Below, in pieces: positions 10,564 through 18,637 of a DNA stretch of 64,000 bases. Position 1 is the stretch's first letter, and each line of letters starts with the position of its first letter. Made by a program: the position numbers and the translations under genes. The notes beneath the pieces are model-generated. The model worked only from the letters and a program-made list of their open reading frames with translations. It had not been told where the DNA came from and searched no databases. Origin of the DNA: Phytopythium helicoides (Eukaryota; Oomycota; Peronosporomycetes; Pythiales; Pythiaceae); contig JANFNE010000033.1 in the NCBI GenBank assembly GCA_024867545.1, forward strand, positions 124,001-188,000. Reading direction: 5' to 3'.

Positions 10564-11532
10564 ACGGTCTCTCTTCACCCCACGAGATCGTATCTCCTGC
10601 ATGTTTCTCAGTTCTCTGTAGCTGTGCGACTCGTTCGCTACTACTAGGACGCTCAACACGATTAGTGTACCCCTTTCGATGCGTTGACCTTTCATTCAGT
10701 GTTTGATGGTAGCTTCTAAACGAGCAAGTCACAGGCGAGATCTCCACTGCCAGTATGACATGGCGGGTAAGTGCCTCGAAACCGTGGAGGCAGCCGAACA
10801 GAGCTCCATGGCGCTGCCAAACTCGATGGCTCGGCTCATCGAGAGTCGCGCAATGAAAACTGCAACTTTGTCAAAATAGCTATTTCATAATAGTCACTTT
10901 GTCTGTTCCGGAAACTTAGGTATCCTAAAATATTCTAAATTGGGGGTAACAAACACAGCCGGTCCATTTACAAAGAGCGAACATCAAAACGGCCCGAAAT
11001 AGAGTCGACCTTGGGCTTCAACTTTGCGTGCCTGCTGTTGATTTGGGCTCCACGGTGCCCGTGCTATGCATGACTCGGCGTCAGCGCGCGTTGATCCTCG
11101 TGCCACTGTGCTGGAGCTGTTGGCCTCACCATGAGAAATGGATCGGGCAAAAGGTTTCAAGGTCTCCCGCAGCCTCCACAGTTGCCATGCTTGCGCTAGT
11201 GGGAAGCCCAGAGGGCCTGCAGGCGATCTCGCTACCAATTTCGATCGATGCACTCGTTCCTGCAGGTCGGCAGGGCCACTGACCAGGATCGGAGACTGCG
11301 TTACCTGCTCACAGCAGACCGATGCAGACCTCGGCAGTCTGACGGACAGAGCTGTGGGGAGGATTCGTCTGGGCGGCTACAGGACGCCAGCTCCGTGCTT
11401 ACACACGGCCAGACCTGCCTCCTCTACGCAACGAGATGCGGGGAGCTCGAGGTCGAGCAGCAAACGGCGGCCGCTCCCGACAGCTCATTCCTCAATTCAC
11501 TTCGAGCAAACCACCACCTCCTCCCAACCACC
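10564..11532. other. intergenic, no gene seen
   Basis: It contains an AT-rich patch at about 10860-10960 and the core promoter of the next elicitin near its right end. No coding region was recognised. Confidence 0.5.
11483..11502 (+). promoter_or_regulatory. oomycete Inr/FPR core promoter
   Basis: GCTCATTCC (initiator) plus CAATTCACTT (FPR), ~30 bases before the ATG at 11533. Confidence 0.72.
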
Positions 11533-12084
11533 ATGAAGTTCGCCGCCGCCGCCGTTGCCGCCTCCGTCGCCTTCTTCGGCACCGCCTCCGCCGCCACCTG
11601 CTCGGCCTCGCAGCAGACGTCGGCCTACTCGACGCTCGCCAGCCTGCTCACGCTCAGCTCGTTCCAGGGCTGCACGACCGACTCGGGCTACAGCCTCCTG
11701 TACTCGACCTCGCTCCCCAGGGACGCCGAGTACGTCGGCATGTGCGCTTCGGAGAACTGCAAGTCGCTCCTGTCGAGCGTGCTGGCGCTCAACCCGCCTG
11801 ACTGCGACCTGACGGTGCCGACGAGCGGCCTTGTGCTCAACGTCTACTCGCTGGCCAGCGGCTTCGACGCCAAGTGCGCTTCGATCTCGGGCGCGACCAC
11901 GGATGCCCCGGCGTCGACGACGGCTGCTCCCTCGACGACGACGGCTGCTCCCTTCGACCACGACGGCTACTCCTTCGACGACCACGGCCACGCCTTCGGT
12001 CACCACGGCCGCTCCTGCTGCGTGCTAAGCGCCTTCCGCGTAGAACTTCGCCTTCAGAAGCCTTCGCGTGCGGAATGCCCGTAA
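11533..12084 (+). CDS. tailed elicitin-like protein, frame altered in the tail
   Basis: A tandem paralogue of the gene at 10027 with the same signal peptide type and an intact six-cysteine elicitin domain. After two STTTAAP-like units the frame shifts at about 11951-11954 (CCCTTCG where the repeat consensus has CCCTCG). The open frame then runs on with an unrelated His/Asp/Phe-rich tail to 12084. In the shifted frame the expected Thr/Pro tail continues and would stop at 12026-12028 after the family's usual Ala-Cys end. So the domain is intact, and either the tail is genuinely novel or one base is extra. One notable substitution is Arg in SLPRDAEY. Confidence 0.85.
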   Translation: MKFAAAAVAASVAFFGTASAATCSASQQTSAYSTLASLLTLSSFQGCTTDSGYSLLYSTSLPRDAEYVGMCASENCKSLLSSVLALNPPDCDLTVPTSGLVLNVYSLASGFDAKCASISGATTDAPASTTAAPSTTTAAPFDHDGYSFDDHGHAFGHHGRSCCVLSAFRVELRLQKPSRAECP

Positions 12085-13645
12085 GCTCTATGTAGTCCGC
12101 CTCGTTTTGACCTGTGAGGCGATGAGGTTGGCGCCAGCAGACCTAACACGAAACGTGTACCTCTTTGCATGAATCACACACTTGATGCGTTCTCTTTTGC
12201 TGTTCATATCTCCAGCCGTATCTTGAAGAAGGCACTGTCATCGTCTCCTATCGGCTCAGGCTAACCTGAAGAGCACATTCGCAAGAGATATCAAACCTCC
12301 AATCTGCAGATGAACTCATCACGCGCCAACGACACACATGTGGGGATGCCTTCTATATGCTTCCCTTTGACATCCAGTATTGGGCAATGAGCGACTGTCG
12401 GCTGAGAGTACTGTGACGCTTAGGCGTATCGATAAACCTGCTCGCAGACACTCAGATCGAATCAGCATGCTCACGCTTCATGCTCATAATTGGAGGTCCT
12501 TGTCGATCGTGGCACATTCCTGGTTTTACTCTGCGGTGTTATGTGGAGCAGAGGCGACAGAAACAGAGTCCAACCCCAACATCACAACTGTGATCAAAAA
12601 CTGTGATAAGTCTGTTGAGAAGTCATGCTGTGGTGGGATCTGAAGCTGAGCCTGACGGGAGCCCGCAGCGTGGGGTTCTCGAGGAAAATTGATGAATGAG
12701 TGAGGTTTTGCTGTCCGAGTGAGGGGGCTACAACAGCCAGCAAGTACACTGTTGACCTCGCTGACGGAGGGTGCTCAATGAGGCGGGGACAAATGCAGCG
12801 TATAGCAAGCAAGCTGAGCTATTGCAGTTGCAGCTGCGCCACCCTGTACACCCACTTGCAACGGTGCGTACGCTGCGGATGTGGGTCCCAAAGCCTCCGT
12901 TAGCGTGCTGAATCTTGCAGCCTTGTCGAGCAAGCCGACCTCTCAATGCGCATGATTTCACGAAAGACTAATCGATTCGCGCAGCGATAGTCCGAGTTGC
13001 CCGTCGGCTCTTGTACATGGGGCGACGTATTGCATGTTGCAGTGCAAGTGCCTGGGATCTTCTGCCTCTGGAAATCCGTCCCCGCTCAAGAACGAATTGG
13101 CCAATGCGTCAACGGACGAACAGGTGGAAATGAGATGAGCTGGATACTAGATCCCGCCTCTGTCCTGCTGCTGCAAGCTGACGAGTGCAACGATCATGAC
13201 GCTCAAGCAGCCATAGCCAGTTCAGCAGAGAGCAAGTGGGCCATAGTCAATCCCAGTGAAAGCATGCAAACGCATTGATTAAAGCAACGGGATCCTGAAT
13301 CCGCCGCGACTGCAGGCGCAGCTAGAGCGGCCCTCAGCTCTCATTCTCGTGCCAATAGTGATTTACTGTCAAGGGCTCGAAGTCGGGCGTGAAACTGCGC
13401 CGTCCCGACATTTCCTGCCTCCCACAGTCCTGCCTCGCTCCTTGAGCGTCTGCTCCTTCGTGTCTCGCGTGGCGCGGGCGTCCTCCAATCTCGTTTACTT
13501 CAGCTCTCCCTATGTGTCCTCGCAAGAGGATCCCCACTCTGCACTGCAGCTCCTAGTCTCGGCTAGGCAGCGGTGCCTGCGGACAGCAAAACCGATCGCT
13601 GCACTCTCATTCCGCTTTTCGCCACCGACAGCACACGAGCCAACC
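12085..13645. other. intergenic, no gene seen
   Basis: About 1.56 kb upstream of the next elicitin. Nothing recognisable apart from the core promoter at its right end. Confidence 0.5.
13607..13623 (+). promoter_or_regulatory. oomycete Inr/FPR core promoter
   Basis: TCATTCC followed by GCTTTTCGCC, ~25 bases before the ATG at 13646. The initiator is exact and the FPR pyrimidine run is present. Confidence 0.65.
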
Positions 13646-14137
13646 ATGAAGTTCTTCGCCGTTCTCGCCACCGCCCTCGCCGCCGTCTCGGCCGTCTCCG
13701 CCGCCCCGTGCACGACCAAGCAGACCACGGACGCCGTGGTCTCGCTTGCCGGCCTCGCCACCGACTCGTCGCTGAACGACTGCGGCACCCAGTCGGGTTA
13801 CAGCCTGCTGTTCGCCACGGCGCTGCCCACGGACGCGCAGTACACCAAGATGTGCGCGTCCGACGCGTGCAAGAAGCTCCTGTCGCTTGTGCTGTCGAAG
13901 AACCCGCCTGACTGCGACCTGACGATCCCCACGAGCGGCCTTGTGGTCAACGTGCTTCAGCTCGCCTCGGGCTTCGACGGCAAGTGCAAGTCGATCACGC
14001 CTTCGACGACTGCCCCTGCTCCGGGTCCGACGACCACGCCTGCTCCTGGCCCGACGACGACCCCTGCTCCTGGCCCGACTACCACGCCCGCCCCTGGCCC
14101 GACGACCACTCCCACTCCGACGAAGGGCGCCTGCTAA
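13646..14137 (+). CDS. tailed elicitin-like protein with PGPTTTPA repeats
   Basis: The 163-residue product has a signal peptide (MKFFAVLATALAAVSAVSA), then a more divergent elicitin domain (PCTTKQTTDAVVSL, NDCGTQSGYSLLFATALP, MCASDACKKLL, PPDCDLTIPTSGLVVNVLQL, DGKCKS) that keeps the six cysteines. The tail is made of about four PGPTTTPA units and ends -KGAC, so like its neighbours it has a seventh, C-terminal cysteine. The repeat differs from the STTTAAP type, so the tail has been replaced or has evolved independently of the domain. It lies convergent to the gene at 14480. Confidence 0.93.
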   Translation: MKFFAVLATALAAVSAVSAAPCTTKQTTDAVVSLAGLATDSSLNDCGTQSGYSLLFATALPTDAQYTKMCASDACKKLLSLVLSKNPPDCDLTIPTSGLVVNVLQLASGFDGKCKSITPSTTAPAPGPTTTPAPGPTTTPAPGPTTTPAPGPTTTPTPTKGAC

Positions 14138-14479
14138 ATCCTTTGTCGCGTTCATTCACACTGTCGCGGATGAATTGTGAGAGAGCTACTCCATGATTGA
14201 TCACGGAGGAGTGCTTACAATCCTGCGTGCCTAGTGTACTAACGCTTCGGGAGTGCACAACTCTCAGAGCCGTCAACACGAATTCAGTCTTTGTCATCAC
14301 TCACTTTCGATCACTGGCGGTAGATGAGAATGTCAACAAGCATTTATTACGATGGCAGGCAGCATGTACCTCCTACGCAATAATCGGGGAGTACTCTGAG
14401 CGCGGCGCGATTTGCAACGCCGAAGAGTCAAACCGAGGGGTGGCACCCTCGGACACGCTCATCACATGTCCAAAGCCAT

Positions 14480-15019
14480 TTAGCAGGCAGTGGCGGTGGT
14501 CGTCGAGTCCGACGAAGCCGAAGCCGAAGACGTCGTCGAAGCAGCCGTAGTCGTCGTCGGGGTAGCTGTCGTCGAAGTAGGAGCAGTCGTCGTCGTCGTC
14601 GTCGAGTCCGAAGAGGCAGACGAAGTCGTCGACGTCGTCGTGGAGGTCGAAGCCGACGACGTCGAGCTCGACAGCGACGCACACTCGGCCGAGAAGCCGT
14701 TCGCCAGCTCGTACACGTTCACCTCGAGACCGCTCGTCGGGACAGTCAGCGTGCAGTCCGGAGGGCTCAGCGAGATGATGCTCTCGATCAGCGACTGGCA
14801 GTTGCTCGACGCGCACATCTCGACGTACTCGGCGTCCGTGGGGAGCGACGTCGAGTAGAGGAGGCTGTAGCCGGAGTCGGTGGTGCATCCGGAGAAGGAG
14901 TCGAGGGTGAGGAGGGTGGCGAGGGTGGTGTAGGCGGCGGTCTGCTGCGAGGAGGTGCAGTCGTCAGCGGCGGCGAGGCCGGCGAAGGCGATGGCGGCGA
15001 CGGCGTAGGCAAACTTCAT
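14480..15019 (-). CDS. tailed elicitin-like protein (Ser/Thr-rich tail), tandem copy 1
   Basis: The 179-residue product has the signal peptide MKFAYAVAAIAFAGLAAA, an elicitin domain beginning [12 protein letters not shown] with six cysteines ([46 protein letters not shown]) and a ~60-residue Ser/Thr tail ending -TATAC. The long Ser/Thr runs come from (GACGTC/GTC)n-type DNA. It differs from the gene at 15995 by only a few residues near the N-terminus and domain (for example YTTLAT/YSTLAS), and the tails are the same, which indicates recent tandem duplication or gene conversion. Confidence 0.94.
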   Translation of the reverse strand: MKFAYAVAAIAFAGLAAADDCTSSQQTAAYTTLATLLTLDSFSGCTTDSGYSLLYSTSLPTDAEYVEMCASSNCQSLIESIISLSPPDCTLTVPTSGLEVNVYELANGFSAECASLSSSTSSASTSTTTSTTSSASSDSTTTTTTAPTSTTATPTTTTAASTTSSASASSDSTTTATAC

Positions 15020-15994
15020 TGTGGTTGAGGTGGTGGAGGTTGTGGATCGGCTGTGGCGAACTCGGTGAATTGCAAAGTGAGCACCAAGCTGACAGCTCAA
15101 CGCGGCCGCTCCATCGAATACCTATGCGACCACGAGGTCCATAGGGTGGTGGCTGAGGCCGAAACCGCTCGTCATGCCTGCCCGGCCTCGTGCCGACACT
15201 ATCGAGCAGACTCACGACCCTCGGCGCGGAACTGCGCAAAGCTAATTGAAGCGGAGACCATCGCCCCGCGCTTGTGCCGTCTGCAGATCTTGAATGGGAG
15301 GTGCTGATTGGGCGTATTCATTGGGAGGCAGTTAGAGCAGCCAACCATCTCGCATCGGTTGGAGACATGATAGCACTCGACCGATTCATCTTGGTTTTTG
15401 TATCGCTGTCCGTCGCGTGTTAGAGCTGCTCAAGGTGTCACCGTCGAGATCGGGCGAGAGCGGTGTATCCTACCGACGCCCAGCCCTAAAGGACCGACGG
15501 CGGCGTCTGCTCCTGCACTCGCAGTGGAACTACAGCGCGTGCAGCATGCCGGCCCGATCTTGTGTCACAGACGCAGTCGACGCAGTTCCACCCGACTCGA
15601 CAGGTTCGTGTTGACACTTGGGGTAGTCATGTGCTTCCATGGTGAGATATCCATGTCTCGCCCAAGTGTTAGGTTCTGCTGGCGGACGTGACTTCCAACC
15701 TAGTACGGGCTGATGGAAACGAAGCCTGTCATGAAGGAAGGAATTGAGGTGCCCTTTTCGAATCGGTCGACGGTCTTTGATATCAATGAGCAGTCGAACA
15801 CCGAAGGGCATGTTCTGCCAGGCAGAAATCGACGATAAACATTGAAACGAGAAAGGAGAATTCAAAGCGATGAAAAACGAAGAGCTACAAACGAGTCAAA
15901 ACGTACACATAAGCGTGTTGGTTCCCTTAGGAAGCGGTTGCTAAGATCAGCCCCAGTAACAAGCAAGCCGAAGTCGGCTACGAGCTATAGACGC
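15020..15994. other. intergenic between tandem elicitins, no gene seen
   Basis: It holds the promoter of the gene at 14480-15019 and the 3' flank of the next copy. No coding signal found. Confidence 0.5.
15064..15082 (-). promoter_or_regulatory. Inr/FPR-like core promoter
   Basis: The minus strand reads GCTCACTTTG then CAATTCACC, ~45 bases upstream of the ATG at 15019. The initiator is a variant (TCACTTT). Confidence 0.55.
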
Positions 15995-16534
15995 TTAGCA
16001 GGCAGTGGCGGTGGTCGTTGAGTCCGACGAAGCCGAAGCCGAAGACGTCGTCGAAGCAGCCGTAGTCGTCGTCGGGGTAGCCGTCGTCGAAGTAGGAGCA
16101 GTCGTCGTCGTCGTCGTCGAGTCCGAAGAAGCAGACGAAGTCGTCGACGTCGTCGTCGAGGTCGAAGCCGACGACGTCGAGCTCGACAGCGACGCACACT
16201 CAGCCGAGAAACCGTTCGCCAGCTCGTACACGTTCACCTCGAGACCGCTCGTCGGGACAGTCAGCGTGCAGTCCGGAGGGCTCAGCGAGATGATGCTCTC
16301 GATCAGCGACTGGCAGTTGCTCGACGCGCACATCTCGACGTACTCGGCGTCCGTGGGGAGCGACGTCGAGTAGAGGAGGCTGTAGCCGGAGTCGGTGGTG
16401 CATCCGGAGAAGGAGTCGAGGGTGAGGAGGCTGGCGAGGGTGCTGTAGGCGGCGGTCTGCTGCGAGGAGGTGCAGTCGTCAGCGGCGGCGAGGCCGGCGA
16501 AGGCGAGGGCGGCGACGGCGTAGGCAAACTTCAT
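15995..16534 (-). CDS. tailed elicitin-like protein (Ser/Thr-rich tail), tandem copy 2
   Basis: This is the 179-residue twin of the gene at 14480, same strand, same length, with a tail that is the same residue for residue by eye. The signal peptide starts MKFAYAVAALAFAGLAAA. All six elicitin cysteines and the terminal -TATAC are kept. Immediate 5' sequence is also similar for ~20 bases (the GGTTGAGG-GGTGGAGG block) and then diverges. Confidence 0.94.
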   Translation of the reverse strand: MKFAYAVAALAFAGLAAADDCTSSQQTAAYSTLASLLTLDSFSGCTTDSGYSLLYSTSLPTDAEYVEMCASSNCQSLIESIISLSPPDCTLTVPTSGLEVNVYELANGFSAECASLSSSTSSASTSTTTSTTSSASSDSTTTTTTAPTSTTATPTTTTAASTTSSASASSDSTTTATAC

Positions 16535-17640
16535 TGTGGTTGAGGAGGTGGAGGTGGTGCTGTAGCTGCGATGCGGAGAGCAAATTCGAGACTGAGGTGT
16601 TGGGTGCCAGTGCTCTAGGCAGGACGAATCGAAGCCGAGGCCAGGTTCGAGCGCACACCCTGAGCCTCTGGTAGCCGCGCTTCATTGTCCTGTCGATCTC
16701 GACCGATCTCGAAGACTCGAGCAGACCGCAGCAGGCGAAGGAAGCCGGGTTTTGTACGGTATATAGCTGGTGTCGGTACTTCAGCATTGCTGCTCGCATC
16801 GAAGCGACCTGGATCGCTTTGCTTCCGGGCTTGAAACAGGCCTCCAACGAGATCGGGCGGGATGCTGGTGTATCTTGTCGCGACGCTACACTGCCAGCCT
16901 CGTCCTCACCGGAGGCAATGGCAACATGCGGGAGTACGAGTGCAACTTTTGTGACTCGCCCCGGCCCGTGCTCCTCCCGTGCGCCGCAGCTCGTGTCGCA
17001 ACGGCTCGGGCAGCGCAGTTTCATGCAGAGACCGGTGCGTGTCTTCCTCCAGTGCTTCAGGCAGAGACTCATGTTGATGGTTGGCACGGTTCTGTACGAT
17101 CCCCATCACCGAGTACTGTTCATGATCGGGCCAGAGATACTGAAGCGGAGGAAATGGAAGAAGATGAAGGCAAGACGATTCCAGCGAGCAAGGGGAAGCG
17201 ATTGCATCGTGGCTGACACTAGTGCCTCCTCGATCTCGAAAACGGCGCGATGTTGGCATTCGCTGCCGGCGGAATATGCCGTGAAGCGTGCCGGGTCTGA
17301 CGATGATTCATACGCTTTATCCGAACTTTTGGTGGGAGTGGTGGGGCTCCGACGGTCGGTGCGAGCGCTCTAGTTGACTAGGTGTGGACAAAGGAGCAGC
17401 TCTGTGGTAACCTGGATTGGTTGCGGCATACATCGGAGATGTTTGCAATGTGGTTGAGCGCGGGAGCTGCGGTGAAGTCCACGCACTGACAAAAAGACGC
17501 TGTACAATACCATCTGAAACGAAACGATTCCTTGTGTATTGGCGTTAGACCGACAATGATCACAAACAAGGGTCCTTTGTGAAGGCCCGTGAACAGGTCA
17601 CTGCTCATGCTTTCTGAGTCAGAGTGAACCCAAAGTTCGC
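16535..17640. other. intergenic, no gene seen
   Basis: Open frames of up to ~200 codons on both strands here overlap one another and have no conserved look; I treat them as chance frames in GC-rich DNA. Confidence 0.45.
16580..16595 (-). promoter_or_regulatory. weak Inr/FPR-like element
   Basis: The minus strand reads TCAGTCT then GAATTTGC, ~50 bases before the ATG at 16534. It matches the arrangement of its neighbours only loosely. Confidence 0.35.
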
Positions 17641-18219
17641 TTAGCAAGCGTTGGCCGTCGTGGTCGCGTCCGAAGAGTCCGACGTCGTGCCGACGTCCAA
17701 GTCCGTCGATGTCGAGCTCGAGGAGTCAGTGGTAGTGGTGGTAGTGGTGGTAGTGGTCGTCGACTCCGACGAAGCCGAATCCGAAGACGTCGTCGAAGCA
17801 GCCGTAGTCGTCGTCGTCGTCGTCGAGTCCGAAGAAGCAGACGAAGTCGTCGTGGAGCTCGAGCTCGACGACAGCGACGCACACTCAGCCGAGAAACCGT
17901 TCGCCAGCTCGTACACGTTCACCTCGAGACCGCTCGTCGGGACAGTCAGCGTGCAGTCCGGAGGGCTCAGCGAGATGATGCTCTCGATCAGCGACTGGCA
18001 GTTGCTCGACGCGCACATCTCGACGTACTCGGCGTCCGTGGGGAGCGACGTCGAGTAGAGGAGACTGTAGCCGGAGTCGGTGGTGCATCCGGAGAAGGAG
18101 TCGAGGGTGAGGAGGCTGGCGAGGGTGCTGTAGGCGGCGGTCTGCTGCGAGGAGGAGCAGTCGTCAGCGGCGGCGAGGCCGGCGAAGGCGAGGGCGGCGG
18201 CGGCGTAGGCGAACTTCAT
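17641..18219 (-). CDS. tailed elicitin-like protein (Ser/Thr/Asp tail)
   Basis: The 192-residue third member of the minus-strand tandem set has the signal peptide MKFAYAAAALAFAGLAAA and a domain nearly the same as in the 15995 copy ([19 protein letters not shown] onward). The tail is rearranged: shorter Ser/Thr blocks, a run of Thr, then STDLDVGTTSDSSD, ending -TTANAC. The C-terminal Ala-Cys is conserved even though the rest of the tail is not. Confidence 0.94.
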   Translation of the reverse strand: MKFAYAAAALAFAGLAAADDCSSSQQTAAYSTLASLLTLDSFSGCTTDSGYSLLYSTSLPTDAEYVEMCASSNCQSLIESIISLSPPDCTLTVPTSGLEVNVYELANGFSAECASLSSSSSSTTTSSASSDSTTTTTTTAASTTSSDSASSESTTTTTTTTTTTDSSSSTSTDLDVGTTSDSSDATTTANAC

Positions 18220-18637
18220 GGCTGTCAGAGGATGTGAGATCTTCGAAGGGTGGTTGGAACTGAGCTGTTCAAGTCGGATTGGAGAATGGCAGCACCTTCA
18301 TGCCTCGACTCGAGCATTGCTGCCATCGCGTGCGTCTTGAAGCGGGCAGTTTCAACGCGTGGGTGTCACGTGGATCCAAGCCCGATCCAGCTCGATCCCG
18401 TAGTGCTGGGGCTATCGCAGCAGTCCCGTCGCCTCCATAGCCGATCGCACTCGCGGTGGAAGGCGTGGCGTGTCAACTGCATCAACTGCGCTCCCAGCTC
18501 CTCGTCACAGGTCTCCGGCGTCGTCTGCTCCCATTGGCCCATCCCCAAATCCCTTCCTCTGATTGGCCGAAACCCCTCGGCGCCGCCGCTCGTGTGGCCC
18601 ACGCACGGCTTCTCCGCCCTTGATCCGAGGAGAAGCC
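18220..18637. promoter_or_regulatory. bidirectional intergenic promoter region (elicitin / UPF2)
   Basis: A 418-base space between divergent starts. The elicitin core promoter is at 18271-18289; no clear initiator was found for UPF2, though a CCCATTGGCCCATCCCCAAATCC stretch near 18530 is pyrimidine-rich. Confidence 0.4.
18271..18289 (-). promoter_or_regulatory. oomycete Inr/FPR core promoter
   Basis: The minus strand reads CCATTCT then CAATCCGACTT, ~55 bases upstream of the ATG at 18219. Confidence 0.6.

Noticed and set aside
10015..10695. Arg/Gly-rich minus-strand frame resembling an RGG protein
   Set aside because: It is produced by reading the STTTAAP repeat backwards; the plus-strand elicitin explains the region.
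16640..16700. tRNA-like T-arm word GGTTCGAGC
   Set aside because: No matching acceptor, D or anticodon stems around it.
16479..17087. 202-codon minus-strand frame overlapping the 5' end of an elicitin
   Set aside because: It runs through the elicitin start and promoter in another frame and shows no conserved blocks or codon bias.
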